Virus record (IMG/VR): IMGVR_UViG_3300003690_003177
Coordinates: 1 to 25,268 of that record
DNA: 25,268 nt
Origin: a virus
Strand: one strand, 5' to 3'
Positions 1 through 7,465 of this stretch are shown in pieces. Position 1 is the first letter of the stretch. Each line of letters begins with the position of its first letter. Below the pieces are notes generated by a model that saw only the letters and a program-made list of their open reading frames with translations, did not search any database and was not told the origin of the DNA. The position numbers and the translations under genes were made by a program.

Positions 1-2
1 TT

Positions 3-731
3 GTGTTAGAAACCGTGGAAGAACTGCTGGGAGCAACAGACGAGCAGCTATTGTTTATCTGGGACTCTCTGGCATTGACGCCTTCGGTGTCTGATGTAGA
101 GGGAGACTTTAATCCGCAATCTTCGATGGCGGTAAAGGCTCGTATTCTTGCAAAGGGAATGTCGAAGTTAATTATTCCGATTGCCGATAAGCAGGCCACT
201 TTCATTGTCCTCAATCAGCTTAAGACAAATATCCCCAGCGGCCCCAACGCTCGTATTATTGCAATGACGACACCATATATGACGCCGGGAGGAAAGGCGA
301 TGCATTATTCTTATTCCCTGCGAATCTGGCTCACTGGTCGCAAAGCCAAAGCTTCCTTCATCGAAGACGATAAGGGCTTTCGCATTGGTTCAGAGGTTAA
401 GGTAAAGCTGGAGAAGTCTCGCTTTGGAACTCAGGGTAGAACCTGTGCCTTCCGCATCTTGTGGGGGACAGAGGATATCGGTATTCGCGACGAGGAGTCG
501 TGGTTTGATGCCATTAAAGGTTCCGAACATATGAAGAGCGCCGGCGCATGGTATACCCTCTCGATGCCCGATGGGTACGAGAAGAAGTTTCAGCCTTCTA
601 AGTGGACTGAGTTGGTTCAATCTGATGAAGAGTTTAGAGCCCACGTGATCCAACTTATGGATAAAGAGGTGGTTCAAAAGTTTGACAAGAGAGAGGGAAA
701 AGCTGAAGATTTTTACGCAGATCCTGAATAA
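3..731 (+). CDS. RecA/UvsX-like recombinase, C-terminal part (cut by window edge)
   Basis: This is the C-terminal part of a RecA-family strand-exchange ATPase, which would coat single-stranded DNA and drive homologous pairing in phage recombination and recombination-dependent replication. Visible core motifs are a Walker-B-like strand with Asp (FIWDSLALTPS, residues 18-28), the glutamine-switch-like segment VLNQLK (69-74), and the RecA-like GGKAMHYSYSLRIWL block (96-110). The last corresponds to the GGNALKFYASVRL region of bacterial RecA. The frame is open to the left edge, so the Walker A portion lies outside the window and the GTG at position 3 is only the first full codon. The spacing of blocks is closer to bacterial RecA than to T4 UvsX. 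The C-terminus is acidic, as in many RecA proteins. Family assignment is firm; the choice between the names RecA and UvsX is not. Confidence 0.85.
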   Translation: MLETVEELLGATDEQLLFIWDSLALTPSVSDVEGDFNPQSSMAVKARILAKGMSKLIIPIADKQATFIVLNQLKTNIPSGPNARIIAMTTPYMTPGGKAMHYSYSLRIWLTGRKAKASFIEDDKGFRIGSEVKVKLEKSRFGTQGRTCAFRILWGTEDIGIRDEESWFDAIKGSEHMKSAGAWYTLSMPDGYEKKFQPSKWTELVQSDEEFRAHVIQLMDKEVVQKFDKREGKAEDFYADPE

Positions 732-735
732 CATG

Positions 736-754
736 ACTATTTATATGTGAAAAA
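736..754 (+). promoter_or_regulatory. Putative phage late promoter element (ACTATTTATATGTGAAAA)
   Basis: The gap between the recombinase and the next gene holds ACTATTTATATGTGAAAA. The same 18 bases occur at 18204-18221, and the first 10 occur at 25168-25177. Each copy is intergenic and lies 26-42 bases upstream of an ATG that has GGAG exactly 8 bases before it. No TTGACA box accompanies it, so it is probably read by a phage-modified polymerase, by analogy with the single-box late promoters of T4-like phages. TATTTATA is the reverse complement of T4's TATAAATA, so the identification is by analogy only. Confidence 0.45.
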
Positions 755-778
755 TCATTTTTTGCTGGAGTTATTAAA

Positions 779-1123
779 ATGAAGGTCACAAAGAGACAAT
801 TGAAGCAATTAATCAGAGAAGAAATAGAGAGTGTGATGAGTCATCAAGATCCCAATATTCAAAAAATTGAAAACATTATATATAGTCTTCCAAACGTCTC
901 TAGAGATAATTTTGAACTTCACATAGAGCACGATCCAGAATACGATGGCGGAGAATATATAGTATTTCATTCTGGGTATGCGATGGAGAAATTGGCTTCT
1001 CTCGCTGGGCTACGAATGGGGCACGAGATCGCTTCGATGTTTGAGGATGCTGGATTTGAGGTCGGCGAGACATGGAGTATGAAAGAGCCCGTTGTGCTTA
1101 TCGACCCAAAAGCAGAGAGATAA
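779..1123 (+). CDS. Small protein with N-terminal tag-like helix, function unknown
   Basis: This is a 114-residue protein of unknown function. Residues 1-19 form a basic-then-acidic amphipathic helix (MKVTKRQLKQLIREEIESV). Similar leaders are common at the start of unrelated proteins in large marine phages and resemble the capsid-targeting sequences that T4 removes with its head protease. The remainder (about 25-110) is a small alpha/beta domain containing YDGGEYIVFHSG and ending with VVLIDPKAER; I do not recognise it. GGAG at 767-770 supports the ATG start. The gene stands alone between a putative late promoter and the sigma-70 promoter of the next operon, so it may be expressed late and packaged. 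That role is inferred. Confidence 0.7.
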   Translation: MKVTKRQLKQLIREEIESVMSHQDPNIQKIENIIYSLPNVSRDNFELHIEHDPEYDGGEYIVFHSGYAMEKLASLAGLRMGHEIASMFEDAGFEVGETWSMKEPVVLIDPKAER

Positions 1124-1133
1124 CAAATATCAC

Positions 1134-1162
1134 TTGACAGCCCTTCTATAATGCGGTATACT
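1134..1162 (+). promoter_or_regulatory. Sigma-70 promoter, TTGACA-17-TATACT
   Basis: TTGACA (1134-1139) and TATACT (1157-1162) are separated by 17 bases, a near-consensus host sigma-70 promoter. Transcription should start near 1169 and serve the deaminase and flap-nuclease genes, with a leader of about 20 bases. GGTATA is repeated at 1155-1160 and 1165-1170, one DNA turn apart, across the -10 region. Confidence 0.85.
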
Positions 1163-1186
1163 GAGGTATAAGCTTGTAGGAGGGCT
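1139..1186 (+). repeat. Inverted repeat pairing the promoter spacer with the SD
   Basis: AGCCCTTCTA (1139-1148) can pair with TAGGAGGGCT (1177-1186) over 10 base pairs including one G-U pair, with a 28-base loop. The right arm contains the AGGAGG ribosome site of the deaminase. The left arm lies upstream of the predicted transcription start, so the hairpin can form only in RNA reading through from upstream genes. There it would mask the ribosome site. No U-run follows that would make it a good terminator. Confidence 0.5.
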
Positions 1187-1188
1187 TT

Positions 1189-1632
1189 ATCACAACGCAC
1201 GCAAAGGAATATGAGTCGGACTATGGAGCCGAGAGATTCCATAACTATTCGGGCAAGATAGCACGATATATGGAGCTAGCTAAGCGCATGGCGCAGCAGT
1301 CGACCTATCCTGATTATCGTCATGGTGCAGTGCTCGTCAAAGGATCCGTTCGAAACGTATCTTTTAACAAAAACAATTACTGTGCTTTTGGGACTCGGTT
1401 TCAAAAGGATCACAAAGGTACGACCACCCTTCACGCAGAGCTTGGAGCCATCCTGGGGATGGATAGAGGCATAACAGAGGGGTCAACCATATACGTAGCA
1501 AGAGTAGGGCGGGAAGGCGATTATAAGCTTTCTAAGCCTTGTTCTATGTGTCATGAAGCCCTTAAATATGTGGGGGTAAAGCGTGTCATTTATACCATTA
1601 ACGCTAAAATAGCAGGAAGTTATAAACTATGA
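1189..1632 (+). CDS. dCMP/cytidine deaminase-like zinc protein (possible ATC start)
   Basis: A member of the zinc-dependent cytidine/deoxycytidylate deaminase family, likely supplying dUMP for dTTP synthesis together with the dUTPase at 15016. Counting from 1189, the zinc site is H82-A-E84 and P117-C118-S-M-C121, with E84 the expected proton shuttle. Coding-like sequence continues in frame upstream of the first ATG (1270), back to a perfect AGGAGG at 1178-1183 that lies 5 bases before ATC at 1189. That start gives a 147-residue protein beginning MTTHAKEYESDYGAERF. ATG 1270 would give 120 residues and has no clear ribosome site. I therefore favour the rare ATC start, or an ATG changed by mutation or sequencing error. 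At only 120-147 residues it is small for a dCMP deaminase, and substrate is not certain. Confidence 0.72.
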   Translation: MTTHAKEYESDYGAERFHNYSGKIARYMELAKRMAQQSTYPDYRHGAVLVKGSVRNVSFNKNNYCAFGTRFQKDHKGTTTLHAELGAILGMDRGITEGSTIYVARVGREGDYKLSKPCSMCHEALKYVGVKRVIYTINAKIAGSYKL

Positions 1633-2585
1633 AAAGAGTATTGATTATTGATGCACTCAATATGTTTTTGAGAGCATATATCGTCGATCCAAGTCTGTCA
1701 ACAAATGGAGAGCCCATTGGAGGCTTCAAGGGGTCTCTTAAGATCGTTCAGAAGCTTGTGCGTATGACCAAGCCGAATGAAATTGTGATTGTATGGGACG
1801 GCCCCAACGGGTCTCGCAAACGACGGTCGATGGATAAAAATTATAAAGCAGGACGCAAGCCCATTCGTCTCAATCGCAACGTAAAAGCGCTGACCGAAAA
1901 CGAAGAATTCCAAAACCGCGTATGGCAGCAAACGCGATCTATTGAGTATTTTAACGAAATGCCCATCATTCAGGTGATGATCGCTGAAGTTGAAGCTGAC
2001 GATGTGATTTCATATTTAACACAAATGAACCACTACGAAGGCTGGCAGAAGATAATTGTATCTAATGACAAAGACTTCTATCAGTTATGCGACAAGGAAA
2101 CCGTTGTATACCGCCCCACAAGCGATATAGTTTATAATAAAAAGCGCATTGTTGAAGAATTGGGGGTTCATCCCCGCAATATGGCGCTCGCCCGTGCGTT
2201 AGTAGGAGACGTATCCGATAATTTACCGGGTATCAAATCAGTTGGGTTTAAAAGTATTCAACGACGTTTGGGATTTCTTGGCGCAGAGAAAGATTATACC
2301 ATCGATGATATTATCGGGTACTGTGAAAAAGCTGATAAAAAACTCAAGTTTCACATCAATATCCTTGAAGGACAAAAAATAATTGAGCATAATTATAAGA
2401 TGATGCAACTATATTCTCCCATGCTTTCGGTGCAGTCTAAGGACTTTGTTCGCAATGCTGTGGAGAACTTCAAGTGTAATTTCAATAAGATAGAAATCTT
2501 GAAGAAAATGCGCGATGATGGGTTCGGAGAATTGAACTGGAAGGACCTTGAACTGCACCTAAATAAAATTAATTCTGAGTGTTAA
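1629..2585 (+). CDS. 5'-3' exonuclease / T4 RNase H-like flap nuclease
   Basis: A FEN/PIN-family 5' nuclease of 318 residues, close in size to T4 RNase H (305). It is expected to remove RNA primers and 5' flaps from lagging-strand fragments. Visible features, in order: the N-terminal strand with a metal-binding Asp (LIIDALNMFLRA, from about residue 5), VWDGPNGSRKRR followed by YKAGRK in the arch region, the acidic cluster EVEADDVISYL, SNDKDFYQL, and the helix-3-turn-helix GDVSDNLPGIKSVGFKSI that binds duplex DNA. The ATG overlaps the deaminase stop codon (ATGA), so the two genes are translationally coupled and presumably share the 1134 promoter. The assignment is secure at family level. Confidence 0.88.
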   Translation: MKRVLIIDALNMFLRAYIVDPSLSTNGEPIGGFKGSLKIVQKLVRMTKPNEIVIVWDGPNGSRKRRSMDKNYKAGRKPIRLNRNVKALTENEEFQNRVWQQTRSIEYFNEMPIIQVMIAEVEADDVISYLTQMNHYEGWQKIIVSNDKDFYQLCDKETVVYRPTSDIVYNKKRIVEELGVHPRNMALARALVGDVSDNLPGIKSVGFKSIQRRLGFLGAEKDYTIDDIIGYCEKADKKLKFHINILEGQKIIEHNYKMMQLYSPMLSVQSKDFVRNAVENFKCNFNKIEILKKMRDDGFGELNWKDLELHLNKINSEC

Positions 2586-2590
2586 TTTGC

Positions 2591-2618
2591 TTGACTTTAC
2601 AACATATTGGGGTATATT
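2591..2618 (+). promoter_or_regulatory. Sigma-70-like promoter, TTGACT-16-TATATT
   Basis: TTGACT (2591-2596) and TATATT (2613-2618), with a 16-base spacer, lie in the 57-base gap before the helicase gene. Together with the 1134, 14705, 18793 and 21489 promoters, this suggests early transcription by unmodified host polymerase. Confidence 0.7.
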
Positions 2619-2642
2619 TAGTATGCGCGCCCGGGGTGTGGT

Positions 2643-4013
2643 TTGAACGAAAAAGTAACTTTTAGTCGTTATGGGAAGGCTTTTCAAGAAGGCCTTGTTC
2701 AACTTATTTACGAGGATCGTCCGTTTGCGGATCAGATTACCGAAGTATTCAATATAAGCTTTTTAGAATTGGAGTATCTTCGCGTTTTTGCTGATAAAAT
2801 TATTAACTATCGCGATAGGTACGGTACGCATCCGTCGGCGGAAGCGGCGCTAACAATAATACGCACTGATCTGGAGAATGAAGACAAGATCATCCAGAAA
2901 CAGGTCCGAGAGTACTTTGCTAAAATCACAGCTAGAGAATGCACCGATATAGCGTTTATCAAAGAACAGTCGATTGATTTTTGTCGCAAGCAAAATCTTA
3001 AAGAAGCAATGCTTAAGTCAGTTGGTCTTTTGCAAACATGTTCCTTTGATGAAATCTCTAATGTTATTAATGAGTCCCTCAAATTAGGTTCTGATAGTAA
3101 CTTTGGTTACGACTACATAGCCGATTTTGAGCAACGATTTGTCCCCAAGCATCGATTGCCCGTCACCACCGGGTGGAAAGAGATCGATGATATTCTTGGC
3201 GGTGGTTTGGGAAAGAGCGAATTGGGAGTGGTGATAGCGCCTACAGGCGCCGGCAAATCATTTTGTTTGGTGCATCTAGGTACACAGGCCCTCAAAGAAG
3301 GAAAGGCGGTTATTCATTATACTCTGGAGCTTCAAGACACAACTATTGCGAATAGATACGATAGTTGCTTAACAGGTTACCCACTTTCTGATATTATTAA
3401 TTTTAAAGAAGAAATATATCAGGAGATCAAGGATCTTAAAGGGAAACTTATTATTAAAGAATATCCCACCAAAAGTGCGACGACTAATACTATTAAATCT
3501 CATCTAACAAGATTATTGAAGCGCGGAATTAAACCAGGAATGCTCATTGTCGATTATGCCGATCTTTTAAGGCCCGTAGTCGCGAGAAAAGAGAAAAGAA
3601 TCGAGTTGGAAAGTATTTATGAAGAACTTCGTGGCATCTCAACAGAGTTCAAGTGTCCTGTTTGGACCGCCTCTCAAACAAATCGCTCGGGTTTAAATGC
3701 CGAAGTCATTACAATGGAACAAATCTCTGAAGCATTTAACAAATGTTTTGTAGCTGATTTTATTTTCTCCGTTTCTCGAACAGTTGAAGATAAACAAAAC
3801 AACAAGGGGAAAATTTTCATCGCCAAAAATAGAAATGGTCCTGACGGCATCATCTATAATATATTCATGGACCCTTCAAGTGCTAAGATTAAAATTATGC
3901 CTTCGATCACTCCCTCAAATGGAGCCATCCCGCTCAACCCTGTTGCGCTAAGTGCCTCCATGCAGAAAGACTTATTACAGAACAAGTATGAAAAATTTAG
4001 AAAAAGGAAATGA
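2643..4013 (+). CDS. Replicative DNA helicase, DnaB/gp41-like
   Basis: A RecA-fold hexameric replicative helicase that would unwind the phage fork and recruit primase. Residues 1 to about 160 form the helical N-terminal domain. The ATPase core begins with TGWKEIDDILGGGLGKSELGV. Walker A is APTGAGKS at residues 199-206, Walker B is LIVDYADLL with D304, and TASQTNR matches the DnaB sensor/H3 region. At 456 residues it is the usual size for DnaB or T4 gp41. The start is TTG at 2643, the first in-frame initiation codon after the promoter; the preceding SD is poor (GGGGTGTGG). The basic C-terminus (NKYEKFRKRK) is short. No primase is visible in the window. The identification is secure. Confidence 0.92.
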   Translation: MNEKVTFSRYGKAFQEGLVQLIYEDRPFADQITEVFNISFLELEYLRVFADKIINYRDRYGTHPSAEAALTIIRTDLENEDKIIQKQVREYFAKITARECTDIAFIKEQSIDFCRKQNLKEAMLKSVGLLQTCSFDEISNVINESLKLGSDSNFGYDYIADFEQRFVPKHRLPVTTGWKEIDDILGGGLGKSELGVVIAPTGAGKSFCLVHLGTQALKEGKAVIHYTLELQDTTIANRYDSCLTGYPLSDIINFKEEIYQEIKDLKGKLIIKEYPTKSATTNTIKSHLTRLLKRGIKPGMLIVDYADLLRPVVARKEKRIELESIYEELRGISTEFKCPVWTASQTNRSGLNAEVITMEQISEAFNKCFVADFIFSVSRTVEDKQNNKGKIFIAKNRNGPDGIIYNIFMDPSSAKIKIMPSITPSNGAIPLNPVALSASMQKDLLQNKYEKFRKRK

Positions 4014-4019
4014 AACAGA

Positions 4020-5987
4020 ATGAGAACAATTCAAAACATACGTAGATTTAGATTATCAGATACATTTATTGAACCATATAAAACGGCCGAGGTGCCTTGG
4101 GGCCCCATTGGTTACGTGACATTTAAACGTACCTATTCGCGGCGGCTTAATGAATTTGAACCGGATGCGACAGGTACCGAAGAATGGTGGCAGACGTGTC
4201 GGCGAGTAGTTGAAGGCATGTTTAACATGCAGAAGCAACATGTATTCCAATTAGGGTTGGAATGGAACGACGGAAAAGCCCAGAAGACCGCTAAGGAAGC
4301 ATATGATCGATTGTTTAATTTAAAGTGGACACCTCCTGGCCGCGGCCTATGGATGATGGGTACTAAGTTCGTAGAAGAACGCACCGCTGCGGGCTTATTT
4401 AATTGTGCCTTCCGCTCCACACGCGATTTAGCGACCAAAGGAGGTTACCTTTTCGCATGGATGATGGACGCCTTGATGGTGGGGGTGGGAGTAGGATTTG
4501 ACACGGAAGGCGCAAACGCGGTCATTATTCAAGAGCCCTCCTATACAAACGATACTCTCGTAATTGACGACTCACGCGAAGGGTGGGTGGACTCCGTTCA
4601 CACCCTTCTAGATGGGTTTTTCTTTGGTGGAAAGGTACCTAAGTTTGACTATTCCGCAATTCGTGAAAAGGGCGCGATTATCAAAGGTTTTGGAGGGACG
4701 TCGAGCGGTGCAGAACCCCTTAAGGAGCTACATCACAATCTTAAAGACCTTTATTCCACAAAGGTCGGAGAGCCGATTAGCTCTGTAGATATTGTGGACA
4801 CCGAAAACTTAATTGGCCGCTGCGTCGTAGCTGGAAACGTACGCCGTTCGGCGGCTCTGGCCATGGGCAAGTACGATGATACGCGCTATCTCGAAATGAA
4901 AAATGATCAAGAGAAGCTTTATCACCACAGGTGGGGATCAAATAATTCTTTTAACGCAGTGGTGGGGATGGATTATACTTGGCATGCTAAACAGTCACAA
5001 AAGAATGGCGAGCCCGGCTATATATGGTTAAACAACGCTCGTACGCGTGGCAGATTTAAGGACGGGGAACGATACGATGATATGAACGTGGCGGGGTTTA
5101 ACCCCTGCGTGGAACAACAACTAGAAGATGCAGAACTATGTTGTTTGGTGGAAACATACCCAGCAAAGCACGATGATCTAGAGGATTATCTGCGCACTTT
5201 AAAGATTGCTTATCTTTATGGGAAAACCATTACTCTGTCTAATACTCATTGGCCCGAGACTAATGCCAAGATGCTCAAGAATAGGCGCATTGGGCTCTCC
5301 CAATCTGGAGTTATACAGGCATTTAATAAGTTCGGCCGCCGCCAAGTATATGAAATGTGTGATAATGCGTATGATTATGTAAAACAATTAGACGAAGAAT
5401 ATTCTAACTGGTTATGTATTCCAAAGTCCATTCGCATGACGTCGATCAAGCCCTCGGGAACAGTCTCGTTGCTAAATGGCTCGACCCCCGGAATACATTT
5501 CCCAGAAAACGAATATTACATTCGCAGAATTAGATTTTCAAAAAGCTCTAAATTACTTGACAAATTGTCAGAAGCAGGATACTCTATTGAAGATGACGAA
5601 TATTCTCCCAACACTGCTGTTGTCGAGTTTCCTGTACATGAGCCGTATTTCACCAAGGGAAAACGAGACACAGGGATGTGGGAGCAACTTGAAATTGCAG
5701 CCCAATATCAATATTATTGGGCGGATAACTCCGTGTCTGTTACAATCACTTTTAAACCACAGGAAGCGTCAGAGATTAAAAGTGCTCTTGAATTATACGA
5801 GACACGGTTAAAAGCCGTTTCCTTTTTGAAATATGAAAAGACTGGTTATAAGCAAGCCCCCTATGAACCCATAACCAAAGAAGTTTATGAAGAGATGAGT
5901 GCTGTTATCACCCCCGTCCAACGATTTGAAGACGTCGAAGAGGGAACAGGCACCAAATTCTGTACCAATGATACATGTATAATTTAG
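4020..5987 (+). CDS. Adenosylcobalamin-dependent (class II) ribonucleotide reductase
   Basis: A monomeric, B12-dependent ribonucleoside-triphosphate reductase that makes dNTPs by a radical mechanism without a separate radical subunit. The radical Cys is in FNPCVEQ (C363, with E365), and its redox partner C374 is 11 residues later, as for C408/C419 of the Lactobacillus leichmannii enzyme. The second active-site Cys is in LFNCAFRS (C129), corresponding to C119. The C-terminus ends with C648-TNDT-C653, the CX4C re-reducing pair. SIKPSGTVSLLNGSTPG is the phosphate/substrate loop. At 655 residues it is about 80 shorter than the Lactobacillus enzyme, so it is a compact version. It follows the helicase by 6 bases. 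Activity depends on host cobalamin, which limits the plausible hosts. Confidence 0.93.
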   Translation: MRTIQNIRRFRLSDTFIEPYKTAEVPWGPIGYVTFKRTYSRRLNEFEPDATGTEEWWQTCRRVVEGMFNMQKQHVFQLGLEWNDGKAQKTAKEAYDRLFNLKWTPPGRGLWMMGTKFVEERTAAGLFNCAFRSTRDLATKGGYLFAWMMDALMVGVGVGFDTEGANAVIIQEPSYTNDTLVIDDSREGWVDSVHTLLDGFFFGGKVPKFDYSAIREKGAIIKGFGGTSSGAEPLKELHHNLKDLYSTKVGEPISSVDIVDTENLIGRCVVAGNVRRSAALAMGKYDDTRYLEMKNDQEKLYHHRWGSNNSFNAVVGMDYTWHAKQSQKNGEPGYIWLNNARTRGRFKDGERYDDMNVAGFNPCVEQQLEDAELCCLVETYPAKHDDLEDYLRTLKIAYLYGKTITLSNTHWPETNAKMLKNRRIGLSQSGVIQAFNKFGRRQVYEMCDNAYDYVKQLDEEYSNWLCIPKSIRMTSIKPSGTVSLLNGSTPGIHFPENEYYIRRIRFSKSSKLLDKLSEAGYSIEDDEYSPNTAVVEFPVHEPYFTKGKRDTGMWEQLEIAAQYQYYWADNSVSVTITFKPQEASEIKSALELYETRLKAVSFLKYEKTGYKQAPYEPITKEVYEEMSAVITPVQRFEDVEEGTGTKFCTNDTCII

Positions 5988-5995
5988 GAGTGAGA

Positions 5996-6226
5996 ATGAA
6001 CTTTAATCATTTAATGGAAAAGCGCACTCTTTTGCGAAGATGTGCTAAAAAATACCACAAGGAGTGTTACTGGCGCCCAATGAACCCTATTCGCGCGACC
6101 ACAGGCAAACATGTCTGCATTACTATGTATTGTAAATATTGTGACAAACGTGAGGATATATTTTTGTCAGAAAAACAATATAAAATTCAAGAAAAGATAA
6201 TATTAAGGGAGATTGAAAGTGTTTAA
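5996..6226 (+). CDS. Small Cys-rich basic protein, function unknown
   Basis: A 76-residue basic protein with cysteines at 16, 24, 41, 46 and 49. C46-K-Y-C49 is a zinc-ribbon-like knuckle, and a helical Lys/Glu-rich tail follows. I recognise no family. The ATG at 5996 is preferred to one at 5975 because TAGGAG (5985-5990) lies 5 bases before it and because it avoids overlapping the reductase gene. The gene sits between the reductase and the co-chaperonin and overlaps the latter by 8 bases. It could bind zinc and nucleic acid, but nothing in the sequence shows this directly. Confidence 0.65.
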   Translation: MNFNHLMEKRTLLRRCAKKYHKECYWRPMNPIRATTGKHVCITMYCKYCDKREDIFLSEKQYKIQEKIILREIESV

Positions 6227-6491
6227 GCCCCTAAATCGCTATATTTTAATTAATCCCACAAAAATTGAAACGGATACGACAGAATCGTTGATCGTCCTTC
6301 CAGATGATTATAAGGCTGCGGAGGAAAGATACATCGAAGTAGCCGCCATTGCGAGTGCACCAGACGTTCGTTTTGATATAAAACCGGACACAAAGCTCGT
6401 AGTAGATGCGTCCATGATTGAGGAAATAAGTATCGGCAGAACTATTTATAACATCATTCTAGACAATTATGTTGTTGGAATGATTAGCTAA
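6219..6491 (+). CDS. GroES/gp31-like co-chaperonin
   Basis: A 90-residue GroES-fold protein, the lid partner of a GroEL chaperonin. The N-terminal FKPLNRYILINPTKIETDTT matches the start of the GroES beta-barrel (compare IRPLHDRVIVKRKE in GroES). A mobile-loop-like stretch with a hydrophobic tripeptide follows (SLIVLPDDY, about residues 24-32), then a barrel ending with NIILDNYVVGMIS. GTG at 6219, 7 bases after AAGGGAG, is a better start than TTG at 6213, which is only 1 base from that site. The cognate phage GroEL is probably the one encoded at 21540, about 15 kb away, although T4 gp31 shows that such a protein may instead work with host GroEL. Confidence 0.82.
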   Translation: MFKPLNRYILINPTKIETDTTESLIVLPDDYKAAEERYIEVAAIASAPDVRFDIKPDTKLVVDASMIEEISIGRTIYNIILDNYVVGMIS

Positions 6492-6508
6492 GAAGAGGTG
6501 CCCCATGT

Positions 6509-7441
6509 ATGGACAAACATTTTTACAACGAGGCCTCCGCCAAGAAATTAGGATGGGAGCCTAACTGGTTTGGTGAAAAATATTTTGACGACAAGCTTGT
6601 AAGGGCCATTAAGAAATGGCAGCGTGTACGGAGCCTTAATGCAGATGGTTTATGCGGGCCTATGACCTTTCGTCGCCTTTGGACCGAACGGCAGGCAGAG
6701 ATAGGCGATTATAAGCCTAGCGACTGTTATTATTCAAATTACATCGTCTACAACGGTGAATTTTTTCCGATTGAGTGGGACAAGTGTGTGCTGTGGTCTG
6801 AAAAAGGCGGCATGCAAGCCAAGCCTGGACATTTTTATGATTATTCCGGGCGCCCTAAGCGCAAGATTCGCTATTTTGTGAATCATTGGGATGTGTGCCT
6901 CTCATCAAAATCCTGCCAGAGCGTGCTTAATAAACGCGGAATATCCGTTCACTTTTTGATCGACAATGACGGTACCATATATCAGACACTCGACATGCAA
7001 CACGCAGCATGGCATGCGGGTTCTTCGCGCACCAATCGTCCCTCGGTGGGAGTCGAGATTACTAACGCATATTATCCCAAATACCAAGAATGGTATGTAA
7101 AGCATGGGTTTGGAGAACGCCCCGTCATCGAGGATGCCTGGGTGCATCGTAGTCACCTTGACCCGTTCTTGGGTTTCTATCCCGAACAGATAAAGGCGGC
7201 GAAAGCGTTGTGGAAGGCCATCCACGGGGCTACCGGGATTCCCTATGAAACCCCTGTTAGTCAATTTGGGAAAACATCTACCCAGTATGTACAAGATGTA
7301 GCATATGGAAAGTTTTCGGGCTTTGTGAGTCACTACCACATTAGCAAAAGCAAGATTGATTGTGCAGGCCTTGACATTAAAACTCTCTTAGACGAAACGG
7401 AACACGACATCGAGATTTTAGACACACTCAAACAGGACTAA
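6509..7441 (+). CDS. Endolysin: N-acetylmuramoyl-L-alanine amidase with peptidoglycan-binding domain
   Basis: A two-domain lysin of 310 residues. The N-terminus (about 1-62) is a PG_binding_1-type repeat (LVRAIKKWQRVRSLNADGLCGPMTFRRL). The rest is an amidase_2/T7-lysozyme-like domain, with likely zinc ligands H126 (VNHWD), H277 and C285 (SHYHISKSKIDC). The 8-residue H-to-C spacing matches H122/C130 of T7 lysozyme. HFLIDNDGTIYQTLDMQHAAWHAG is the family's central block. No signal peptide or membrane segment is visible, so a holin elsewhere would be needed to release it. ATG 6509 lies 8 bases after GAGGTG; an out-of-frame ATG at 6505 opens only a short frame. The next gene encodes a probable exported protease, suggesting a small lysis or envelope-attack module. 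Confidence 0.9.
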   Translation: MDKHFYNEASAKKLGWEPNWFGEKYFDDKLVRAIKKWQRVRSLNADGLCGPMTFRRLWTERQAEIGDYKPSDCYYSNYIVYNGEFFPIEWDKCVLWSEKGGMQAKPGHFYDYSGRPKRKIRYFVNHWDVCLSSKSCQSVLNKRGISVHFLIDNDGTIYQTLDMQHAAWHAGSSRTNRPSVGVEITNAYYPKYQEWYVKHGFGERPVIEDAWVHRSHLDPFLGFYPEQIKAAKALWKAIHGATGIPYETPVSQFGKTSTQYVQDVAYGKFSGFVSHYHISKSKIDCAGLDIKTLLDETEHDIEILDTLKQD

Positions 7442-7465
7442 AAATGAATAATCCCTATTTATTAT

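Noticed and set aside
390-734. 114-residue open frame on the minus strand under the recombinase gene
   Set aside because: It lies opposite a clear RecA-family coding sequence, and its product has no recognisable feature.
5558-5570. Perfect palindrome TGACAA-A-TTGTCA inside the reductase gene
   Set aside because: Isolated, within a conserved coding region and not repeated at any promoter. Likely chance.
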